Origin: SAR202 cluster bacterium
GTDB taxonomy: Bacteria; Chloroflexota; Dehalococcoidia; Lucifugimonadales; UBA1123
DNA length: 5,649 nucleotides
NCBI GenBank assembly: GCA_030743915.1
Contig: JASLRP010000595.1
Location: 1 to 5,649 of the forward strand
Reading direction: 5' to 3'
This document shows positions 1 to 5,649 of the stretch, piece after piece; within the stretch, counting starts at the first letter, position 1; every line of letters starts with the position of its first letter. The position numbers were made by a program, and so were the translations under genes. The notes beneath the pieces were generated by a model. It worked only from the letters and a program-made list of their open reading frames with translations, searched no databases and was not told the origin of the DNA.

Positions 1-2
1 CC

Positions 3-1382
3 CAACTCAACAGCGGGGAGAACAGCGTCGGCTGGTCTATCCTGGGGTTCGGAGGCGGGAGCAAGAACGTGGTTCGCGTTCACAACCGCCCGTTCACACT
101 CAGGCTGCACTTCACGAACCTGATATCCAAGGGATACGACACCCTGGACGGCATGATTCATCTCACGGCGTCGATTGCGGAGCCGTCCCAGTTCCAAAGC
201 GCGTCTATGAGAAACCGCGAAAGCGTCCAGGCATCGGAGGTTGCCGCCACCGTTGGCGCGGCTGTCGATGACTACCTCCAGGTCCGCGCTGCTCAGTCTG
301 ATATCCACGCCCTGCGCGATGATGAAGACACGCGAAACGCGGTTGGCGAAGAATTGAAGCCCCACCTGGAACGCGCGCTCTCGGAGCGCGGCCTCAGACT
401 CCAGAGTGTGGATTTCGTCGCCTTCCAGAATCCCGGTGAGGTCACAGAACTGCTGGACCAACTGGACGAAGTCGAAAGCATGATTCAGGCAGGCTCCAAG
501 CCCGGAAGCGAAGACATCAAGCGTCTGCTGGGCAGGCTTGAGGCCGCAGGGCTGGCAACGCCCGACATGGCCGAACGCGCCAGTCTTCTCTACGACGGCG
601 GCACCAACGACGCCTTTTTCGGCGCGATGAACAACATCATGGTCGCCTCCCGTCGCAGGCTGGAGGCCCAGGCGGTCACCAGTTCCGACCAGATGGCCCG
701 AAAGCTCAACGGCGCGTCAGAAGCGCCACCTCCCACAAAACCGTCAGCCAGCGAGCGAGCCTTTCAGCTTGTCGGCCCATTCGCTGCCATCGCGGGTCTG
801 GTTTACAAGATGATCCCCGATCTGGCAGCAGGCTGGGTTGTCCTCGCCGGAGGCCTTGTGGGAGCGCTCGTCTTCCTCGGCGGCTACTTCGGACTCCGGG
901 CCAAGCGCCTTATGGGCATGAGAACCAAGGATGACGTTGTCATTCGCCTCGACCGCTGGAGCAAGAGAGATAGTATGCAGACCGACGAATTAATCCGGCG
1001 ACAGATGGGCCGAGAGCTTGCCAACTCGGTCGGCGACGTTCGGGACGCCAAGCTCGCCGCATTCCGACAGGAAAAGCAGGACATAGCCAACGACCTCAAC
1101 GAGCTTGAAAATCGCATGGACCTGGTGCGCACCGAGGTCGAAGCGGCCCCTGCCGCATCCACCATCGTTTCCCAAAAAGGCTATCCGACAAAGCGGATTA
1201 CCAGGATGGTCCGATTCGAGGAGGAGATGCTTCGATACGCTAGAAACCTGTCCATTCGTTCTCAGGCAGCGAAGACGTCTCTGGCGTCCGATGACGTTCA
1301 GGCATTGGGCATTGGCCTCGACAACTTCCAGCGGACGTTCTCCAAGCGTCAGGGCCTGCTGGAAGGATTCCGCGAACTATAG
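3..1382 (+). CDS. SPFH/band 7-like membrane protein with C-terminal helical tail (5' end outside window)
   Basis: The frame is open from base 3, and the GTG at 69 lies inside the domain, so the true start is upstream; 459 residues are visible. Numbering from the GTG, residues 1-119, plus the 22 codons before it, resemble an SPFH domain. They align by eye with the next gene: SKNVVRV matches RKNIVLV, and the closing helix and strand (HLERALSERGLRLQSVDF) match HLRPVLDRYGLSFGRLEV. Helices follow (123-215), then a Pro/Ser linker, two membrane helices (about 232-248 and 252-276) forming a hairpin closed by RAKR, and a charged helical or coiled-coil tail (about 321-437). The positive residues suggest that both ends are cytoplasmic. 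No cysteine is visible. SPFH proteins usually oligomerise and scaffold membranes. A membrane hairpin placed after the SPFH domain is unusual, although another anchor could lie in the missing N-terminus. The SPFH call is moderately sure; the specific role is unknown. Confidence 0.72.
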   Translation, partial: QLNSGENSVGWSILGFGGGSKNVVRVHNRPFTLRLHFTNLISKGYDTLDGMIHLTASIAEPSQFQSASMRNRESVQASEVAATVGAAVDDYLQVRAAQSDIHALRDDEDTRNAVGEELKPHLERALSERGLRLQSVDFVAFQNPGEVTELLDQLDEVESMIQAGSKPGSEDIKRLLGRLEAAGLATPDMAERASLLYDGGTNDAFFGAMNNIMVASRRRLEAQAVTSSDQMARKLNGASEAPPPTKPSASERAFQLVGPFAAIAGLVYKMIPDLAAGWVVLAGGLVGALVFLGGYFGLRAKRLMGMRTKDDVVIRLDRWSKRDSMQTDELIRRQMGRELANSVGDVRDAKLAAFRQEKQDIANDLNELENRMDLVRTEVEAAPAASTIVSQKGYPTKRITRMVRFEEEMLRYARNLSIRSQAAKTSLASDDVQALGIGLDNFQRTFSKRQGLLEGFREL

Positions 1383-1406
1383 TTTGAATGATCGACCCTG
1401 GATTAA

Positions 1407-1499
1407 CGCCATTCTGAGGAGTCGAGCGACGAAGAATCTCTCTTTGACCAATAGGCTAGTCATAAGGCGACCAGATTCTTCGCTCCGCTCAGAATGGCG
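1407..1499. repeat. Imperfect palindromic element (REP/MITE-like) between the two SPFH genes
   Basis: The outer arms CGCCATTCTGAG (1407-1418) and CTCAGAATGGCG (1488-1499) are exact reverse complements over 12 bases. The inner arms GAAGAATCT (1431-1439) and AGATTCTTC (1473-1481) are exact over 9. Between outer and inner arms lie 12 bases on the left and 6 on the right, and the central loop is 33 bases (1440-1472). The transcript could fold into a long bulged hairpin. I recall ATTCTGAG...GAAGAATCT sequences as dispersed repeats in various environmental bacteria, but this is memory and not a search result. No T-run follows, so a simple intrinsic terminator is not supported. It could still affect mRNA stability or expression between the genes. 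Confidence 0.75.
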
Positions 1500-1504
1500 A
1501 CTAT

Positions 1505-1516
1505 GCTCAGAATGGC
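1505..1516 (+). repeat. Extra direct copy of the palindrome's outer arm
   Basis: GCTCAGAATGGC occurs at 1487-1498 and again exactly at 1505-1516, an 18-base offset. With the inverted copy at 1408-1418, this makes three copies of the CTCAGAATGGC core within about 110 bases. The extra copy ends just before the Shine-Dalgarno sequence of the second SPFH gene. It may be a remnant of another repeat unit or a small tandem duplication. Confidence 0.6.
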
Positions 1517-1522
1517 AGACTT

Positions 1523-1530
1523 AAAAGGAG
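1523..1530 (+). promoter_or_regulatory. Shine-Dalgarno sequence fixing the start of the second SPFH gene
   Basis: AAAAGGAG lies five bases before ATG 1536. The in-frame ATG at 1494 is 42 bases further upstream, falls inside the right arm of the palindrome and has no comparable ribosome binding site. Position 1536 is therefore the better start. Confidence 0.8.
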
Positions 1531-1535
1531 CAATC

Positions 1536-3491
1536 ATGGCGGTAAATGTAGCCAACAACCGATGGGTCAGAGACACCGGAGACTTCGCGGTCAATCTCGG
1601 CGAGAAAGACCTCTCCGGCATGTTCTCTCGAAAGATAGTTATAGAGGAGGGCACGGCTGGCCTCCTGATGATACAAGGCAGATACGACCAGAGGCTGGAC
1701 CCCGGCGAGCACACGCTGGAAGGCGGCCTTGGCGCCATCCTGAGAAGCAAGAATCGCAAGAATATCGTGCTGGTCAGTCTCGGCGAGGTTTCCCTGGAGT
1801 TGACTCTGGTCCGTCTCCTGACCAAAGACCCTGTGCCTTTCACCGTTCGCACCGCCGTGACCCTGCGCTTCACTTCCGGGCGCGAGGCGGTCTTCCTCAG
1901 CAACTTCATGTCCGGGCGGGACGCCATCGGCGTCAACGAGTTGAAGTCGCTGGTTTATGCCGAACTAAAGGAGGGCGCTCAGGACTGGGCTGGCCGTCAC
2001 ACCATCAACGAGCTTGCCGAAGATTTGGCCCTCAGAGATGAGCTCGCCATGACTCTGGAGTCCCACCTGCGCCCCGTGCTTGACCGCTACGGACTGAGCT
2101 TCGGGCGTCTGGAGGTCAAGGAGTTCACCTGCGAGATTTGGGACAAGTCAGTTGAGGCGCGGGTTGAGACCTCCCTGCAGGTCACCCAGGAACAGGCAGA
2201 GATGGAGGGTCGCAAGCGGCTGTTCGACATCGCTGTCGAGCGCGACATACAGGACCTGGCCGAGGAAACCCAGAAGACGGCCACCTACGAAAAGCGCATC
2301 GAGCTATGGCAAAGGATGCGCCGCGCCACCAACCAGGATGAGATGGACAAGCTGACCTCCGAGCGAGACCTGGAGAATTTCATCCGCGAAGCAGACAAGG
2401 ACAAGGTCCTCAAAGAGGACGAGTTCGAGCGGTTCCAGATCGCTCTGGAGGAGGCAGGCGAAGACAAAGACCGCCTGCGCGCTCACATGCTCCGCATATC
2501 CGACATGGAGGAGCAGTTCGACTATAAGCGCAAAGAAGTCGCCCTGCAGACGAGCCTGAGCCGCGAAGAGGCCGAGGGTGAGTTGGGCCTGGAGCGCCTA
2601 AGGTTGGAGACGAGCCTGGAAACCGACCTCAAGCGCGTTGACCTGGAGATAGAGCGGGAGCGCCGAGAGTCCGAGCATCGCCGGTCTCAGGACGAACTGG
2701 AAGCGGCCGCCCGTTACGAGCGCGAGATTCAGGAAGCCCAGACCGAGGCCGAAACTCAGGGCATCGGCAGAGAAACAGCCCGACTGGATGCTGAGATGGC
2801 TCTGGCCCTTGAAGAAAAGTCCGCCGCACAGGGCAGATTCGACCAGCAAGAAGGGATGCGCATCGAGTTGGAAAACCGCGCGGCCTCGCAAGAGTTGGAC
2901 ATCAAGGCTGAAGAAGCAGCCCTCGACCTGAAGCTCAAAGAGCTTCGAGACCAACACCAGCGCGAACTCGAAACCATCGGAACTTACGAAGGGGCGTCGC
3001 TCCACACCCTGATCGCGGTGTCCGAGGACGGCAAGGCTCCTCTGCTGGCAGACCTCGCCAAAACCGAGGCGTTGAAGGACATGTCTCCTGAGCAGATTCT
3101 CGCAATAGCCGCCGACAAGTCTCCCGAACTGGGCGGCGCACTGGCGGAAATGGCCACCAAGGGCGACAACGCCCAGACCAGAGAGATGTACGAACGGCTG
3201 ATAGAGGAGCAAAAGTCGGCGTCATCCCAGGCTCGCGAAACTCAACAGGACATGACCAAAACCATGCAGGAGATGTTCAACAAAGCCCTGGAAACCCAGT
3301 CCGACGTGTCCAAAGCGTTCGCTCAGGGAATGGGACAGGCTGCGCAGGGCCCATCCGGAGGCCAGGCACAGGCTGGAGCATCAGGCTCAGGGTCGCCGAG
3401 AGTTGTGGTGTGCCGCAACTGCATGGCCGAATCAGAAGCTGGCACTCGTTTCTGCCCCAACTGCGGAACGACCCTCATGAACGAATCCTGA
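1536..3491 (+). CDS. SPFH-domain protein with long coiled coil and C-terminal zinc ribbon
   Basis: The protein has 651 residues, starting at ATG 1536 behind a strong AAAAGGAG. Residues about 33-200 form an SPFH/band 7 domain opened by IVIEEGTAGLLMIQGRYDQ and LDPGEHTL, the usual 'value then PG' entry of this family. Residues about 205-490 are highly charged (E/R/K/Q) and helical, a long coiled-coil stalk as in flotillin-like proteins. A small helical segment follows at 485-545 with MSPEQILAIAADKSPE (from 516), a motif I associate with SPFH proteins of this type. Then come a Gln/Ser-rich helix, a Gly/Ala/Gln linker and a zinc ribbon with Cys626, Cys629, Cys640 and Cys643 (CRNC-x10-CPNC). No membrane helix or signal peptide is evident, so it is probably cytoplasmic and membrane-associated through oligomers or partners. 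It follows another SPFH gene and precedes a membrane protein gene by 22 bases. Databases sometimes label relatives 'virion core protein', which should not be taken as viral. Fold is confident; function is not known. Confidence 0.88.
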   Translation: MAVNVANNRWVRDTGDFAVNLGEKDLSGMFSRKIVIEEGTAGLLMIQGRYDQRLDPGEHTLEGGLGAILRSKNRKNIVLVSLGEVSLELTLVRLLTKDPVPFTVRTAVTLRFTSGREAVFLSNFMSGRDAIGVNELKSLVYAELKEGAQDWAGRHTINELAEDLALRDELAMTLESHLRPVLDRYGLSFGRLEVKEFTCEIWDKSVEARVETSLQVTQEQAEMEGRKRLFDIAVERDIQDLAEETQKTATYEKRIELWQRMRRATNQDEMDKLTSERDLENFIREADKDKVLKEDEFERFQIALEEAGEDKDRLRAHMLRISDMEEQFDYKRKEVALQTSLSREEAEGELGLERLRLETSLETDLKRVDLEIERERRESEHRRSQDELEAAARYEREIQEAQTEAETQGIGRETARLDAEMALALEEKSAAQGRFDQQEGMRIELENRAASQELDIKAEEAALDLKLKELRDQHQRELETIGTYEGASLHTLIAVSEDGKAPLLADLAKTEALKDMSPEQILAIAADKSPELGGALAEMATKGDNAQTREMYERLIEEQKSASSQARETQQDMTKTMQEMFNKALETQSDVSKAFAQGMGQAAQGPSGGQAQAGASGSGSPRVVVCRNCMAESEAGTRFCPNCGTTLMNES

Positions 3492-3513
3492 TCTTCAAAA
3501 CACAGAGAAAAAC

Positions 3514-5115
3514 ATGTCAAATGACTTCGAGGATCAGGACGAAAAACTAGACTCTTTCGAATTCGACGAGGCAGGTGAAGCCGCCGGATATATCTCGTTG
3601 GATCAGGCCCGCGTTCTGGCAATGCGGAGCGCAGGCGCCGAGCCGGGGGCATACGGTCGGTTTACTTCCCTGCCAATGGCCTTTGAGGTCATCGAAGAGG
3701 AGGAGACCGAGGACCACTACGTGGTCACGTTGGCGTTCAGGCCCCAAGGCGAGTACGTCGGCGCATCTGGACGAGAGCAGTTCTTCATCGAGAAAGAGGG
3801 AGGCGTCGCGCACCGGCAGGTGCTGGAGCTTCCAAAGCCAGCGGAGACGAAGGGCAAGTTCCCTGTCGCGCTGTTCGCTGGAATACTGGTCGTTATCATG
3901 GCGGTGGTCGCGGTCGTCGTCGTGGTAAGCAGTGGCGCCCTTGGCGAGTCCGACGAAAGCCCCCCCGTGCCGCCAGTCGAGCCAGTCCCACCGGTCCCAC
4001 CACAACCTCCGGTCCAGGCTCAGACGTTTCCAACTCCGGCTGTCGCCGCTGGGCAACCTGTCGTTCCTCCGACTCCGGTTCAACAATCTGGAACGCTGAC
4101 GCCGTCAGCGCCAACTCCGGAGGCTGCAACCCAGTCAACACCTGTGCCTGCGCCGCCGTCAGCGCCAACACCAGGGCCTGCAACTCAGTCAACGCCTGTG
4201 CCTGCAATCCAGGTCGCTGGTCCAACGGTTGTTCAGACAGCCGCTCAACCTCCGCCGACGGCCACGGTGGCGCCGTTCACTCAACCCCAGGAACCAGCTT
4301 TCGAACTTGCGCGGGTGGAGCTTCCGTATTTCGGGCTCGCTTTCGACTACCCCTCCGAGTGGGACATAGCCAGCCATTCAAATCGAGAATTCGCCGCAAC
4401 TGCGCCCAACGGAGGCATCGCTGTCGCCGCCGAGGGTCAGGAGTTCGATGGCCCGTTGGACCAATTAGCCGAGGAATTCATTGCCACAATGGAATCCTTC
4501 CTCAATTCAGTCGAAGTCGTGGACAGGCCCGATCGAATCCTGCGCCTGGGCAACGCGGAGACCGGCGATCAGGCCAGAGGCATAATTATCGAGTTCAACT
4601 ATCGCGATGACGACAACCGTCCCAGCATTGGGCGCGCCCTGTTGGGGACCAGAATCGTGGACGACGTTCGCATCGCCGTCCTGATTCAGTACATGTCGTT
4701 GGAATCCAGGGCTGACGTCGCCCAGCGTCTGTTCACTATGACGTTGGATTCTCTGGAGTTGTCCTATCCTGACATTGTGCAGGCCGTGCAGGAACGACCC
4801 GTTTTCACCGGAGAGGTATACAGCGCGTGGAGCGACTCGACCGCCTTCACCGAGATTCAACTGTACGAGGAGGACGGCACGCTATATGGCTACATCTATA
4901 TCGAACCGCCGCATACCGGCAGCGGAGACCTGGAAGGCGAGATTAACGGCAACCAGGTGCTGTTCGGTGTGACCTTCGTCGAGGAAGGCGTGGAGTTCAA
5001 CTGCGTCTATGAAGGCATATTGTCTGGAGGCGGCAATGGCGTTCAGGGCGAGTATATCTGCGCCAATTCGCTGGTTGGAATGGTTGACCAGGGTAGCTGG
5101 GAAGTATCAAAATGA
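3514..5115 (+). CDS. Single-pass membrane protein: acidic inner domain, Pro-rich linker, PsbP-like and beta-rich outer domains
   Basis: The protein has 533 residues; ATG 3514 lies 22 bases after the zinc-ribbon SPFH gene and has only a weak purine-rich leader (AGAGAA). Residues 1-116 form an acidic domain without signal peptide (GYISLDQARVLAM, EEEETEDHYVVTL, EQFFIEKEG). Its helix-then-strands order loosely resembles PepSY. A membrane helix spans about 117-139, with Lys before it and Glu/Asp after it, predicting N-terminus inside. Residues 145-262 are a Pro/Thr/Ala linker. Residues about 263-425 (LPYFGLAFDYPSEWDIA to TMTLDSLEL) look like a PsbP/DUF1795-type fold, judged by pattern only. Residues about 430-533 are beta-rich with Gly turns; the protein's only two cysteines, 497 and 516, could form a disulfide outside the membrane. 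The inner domain is repeated in the next gene. The likely role is to link the SPFH assembly to an outer sensor or binding domain; this is inference. Confidence 0.85.
   Translation: MSNDFEDQDEKLDSFEFDEAGEAAGYISLDQARVLAMRSAGAEPGAYGRFTSLPMAFEVIEEEETEDHYVVTLAFRPQGEYVGASGREQFFIEKEGGVAHRQVLELPKPAETKGKFPVALFAGILVVIMAVVAVVVVVSSGALGESDESPPVPPVEPVPPVPPQPPVQAQTFPTPAVAAGQPVVPPTPVQQSGTLTPSAPTPEAATQSTPVPAPPSAPTPGPATQSTPVPAIQVAGPTVVQTAAQPPPTATVAPFTQPQEPAFELARVELPYFGLAFDYPSEWDIASHSNREFAATAPNGGIAVAAEGQEFDGPLDQLAEEFIATMESFLNSVEVVDRPDRILRLGNAETGDQARGIIIEFNYRDDDNRPSIGRALLGTRIVDDVRIAVLIQYMSLESRADVAQRLFTMTLDSLELSYPDIVQAVQERPVFTGEVYSAWSDSTAFTEIQLYEEDGTLYGYIYIEPPHTGSGDLEGEINGNQVLFGVTFVEEGVEFNCVYEGILSGGGNGVQGEYICANSLVGMVDQGSWEVSK
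4102..4209 (+). repeat. Two tandem 54-bp units in the Pro-rich linker
   Basis: Two in-frame 54-base units (4102-4155 and 4156-4209) each encode 18 residues of the pattern PSAPTP-x-x-ATQSTPVPA-x (residues 197-214 and 215-232). By eye they differ at about ten bases, several of them silent. This points to duplication within a flexible extracytoplasmic spacer, probably changing the reach of the outer domains. Linker length is likely to vary between strains. Confidence 0.75.
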
Positions 5116-5168
5116 CCGGACGACTGGAAATGCAGCCCAATTTCTCTGGAGTCAGGCGCTAAACGCGA

Positions 5169-5649
5169 ATGGTTGACGAGCAAGACAATCTCGACCCGCA
5201 AGAGGAAGAAAAAGAAGATCTATTTGAGATAGACGAGTCAGGGGAGGTCGCTGGATATATCTCCCTGGACCAGGCTCGCGTCCTGGCTATGCAGACCGCC
5301 ACCCGCGAGCCTGGCCAATACGGACGCCAGTTCAACAACGTCTCGATGGCATTCGAGGTAATGGAAGAGGAAGAGACGGAAGACCACTACGTCGTCACGC
5401 TGTCCATGCGTCCCCAGGGTGAGTATACGGGAGATTCAGGCCGGGAACAGTTCTTCATCGAGAAAGAGGGCGAGGTCGCCCACCGGCAGGTCCTCAGCCT
5501 TCCCAGACCGGAGAGCAAACGAAAATTCCCAGTGATGCTCGTGGTGGCGATCGTTGCGGTCCTAGGCATCGGTGGAGCGGGAGCGGCGGTGTTCGCCAGC
5601 GGAGCCTTGGACGGAGGAGGCTCCAGCCCTCCGCCGACAACGACGCCTT
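5169..5649 (+). CDS. Paralogue of the preceding single-pass membrane protein (3' end outside window)
   Basis: The frame is open from ATG 5169 to the window edge (160 codons). An in-frame TAA at 5160 shows that this is the first possible ATG. Its Shine-Dalgarno is poor: GGAG at 5148-5151 is 17 bases away. Residues 22-122 align with residues 18-118 of the upstream protein, with one insertion and one deletion and roughly three quarters identity by hand count. Shared blocks include AGYISLDQARVLAM, EEEETEDHYVVTL and SGREQFFIEKEG. A membrane helix (about 123-143) follows a KRK cluster, then a Gly/Ser/Pro/Thr-rich segment that looks like the start of another outer linker. The topology should match the upstream protein, N-terminus inside. 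What lies outside the membrane cannot be seen. No cysteine is present in the visible part. It sits 53 bases after its paralogue, probably in the same transcript, and no terminator is visible in the gap. Confidence 0.85.
   Translation, partial: MVDEQDNLDPQEEEKEDLFEIDESGEVAGYISLDQARVLAMQTATREPGQYGRQFNNVSMAFEVMEEEETEDHYVVTLSMRPQGEYTGDSGREQFFIEKEGEVAHRQVLSLPRPESKRKFPVMLVVAIVAVLGIGGAGAAVFASGALDGGGSSPPPTTTP

Noticed and set aside
1440..1472. Promoter within the palindrome loop (TTGACC at 1444)
   Set aside because: The only A/T-rich -10 candidate (CATAAG at 1461) is 11 bases away, too close for a normal sigma-70-type spacing.
1407..1499. Intrinsic terminator after the first gene
   Set aside because: The arms can pair, but the hairpin is long and bulged with a 33-base loop and has no T-run behind it.
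1105..1524. 139-codon plus-strand frame overlapping the end of the first gene
   Set aside because: It overlaps the first gene in another frame for most of its length, continues through the palindrome, and has no ribosome binding site or family resemblance.
2598..3212. 204-codon open frame on the minus strand
   Set aside because: It lies wholly inside the coiled-coil region of the plus-strand SPFH gene, shows no recognisable domain, and is explained by the biased codon use of the coding strand.
1536..3491. Phage or viral 'virion core' origin
   Set aside because: Some relatives carry that label, but the SPFH, coiled-coil and zinc-ribbon layout is a cellular type and no phage genes surround it.
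3958..4020. TonB-like membrane helix plus Pro-rich stretch
   Set aside because: The Pro/Val-rich segment resembles the TonB periplasmic spacer, but the C-terminal domains do not look like TonB and a large cytoplasmic domain precedes the membrane helix.
3547..4086. 179-codon open frame on the minus strand
   Set aside because: It is antisense to the conserved inner domain and linker of the membrane protein gene. Its composition (Arg/Trp/Asp/His-rich) is typical of a shadow frame.

Overview
The window is a plus-strand block of four genes, the first and last of which run off the edges, in GC-rich bacterial DNA. The organism is most likely a member of the Chloroflexota, perhaps a Dehalococcoidia or SAR202-type environmental lineage. 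I base this on the Thr/Pro/Val/Ala-rich extracytoplasmic linker, on an N-terminal domain (GYISLDQARVLAM ... EQFFIEKEG) that I recall from unnamed Dehalococcoidia-type proteins, and on codon use. There is no rRNA or other phylogenetic marker here, so the assignment is tentative.

Layout. (1) Positions 3-1382: the 3' part of a gene for an SPFH/band 7-like protein. Its domain is followed by helices, a two-helix membrane hairpin and a cytoplasmic helical tail. (2) Positions 1383-1535: the largest gap. It holds a 93-bp imperfect palindrome, an extra direct copy of its outer arm, and a strong Shine-Dalgarno sequence. (3) Positions 1536-3491: a second SPFH protein with a coiled-coil stalk of nearly 300 residues and a C-terminal four-cysteine zinc ribbon. 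(4) Positions 3514-5115: a single-pass membrane protein with an acidic cytoplasmic domain, a membrane helix, a long Pro-rich linker, a PsbP-like domain and a terminal beta-rich domain with two cysteines. (5) Position 5169 to the end: the 5' part of a paralogue of gene 3, sharing its cytoplasmic domain, membrane helix and the start of a Pro-rich linker.

Working model (inference). The four genes share one strand and the last three are 22-53 bases apart, so they are probably co-transcribed. The two SPFH proteins would form or organise a membrane scaffold. One is anchored by its own membrane hairpin; the other carries a coiled-coil stalk and zinc ribbon suited to binding partners. The two single-pass proteins would join this cytoplasmic face to variable extracytoplasmic sensor or binding domains. 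None of these four proteins has a function I can name with certainty. The most interesting points are the paired SPFH proteins of different architecture, the tandem paralogues with a conserved inner domain, and the palindromic element placed exactly between the two SPFH genes.
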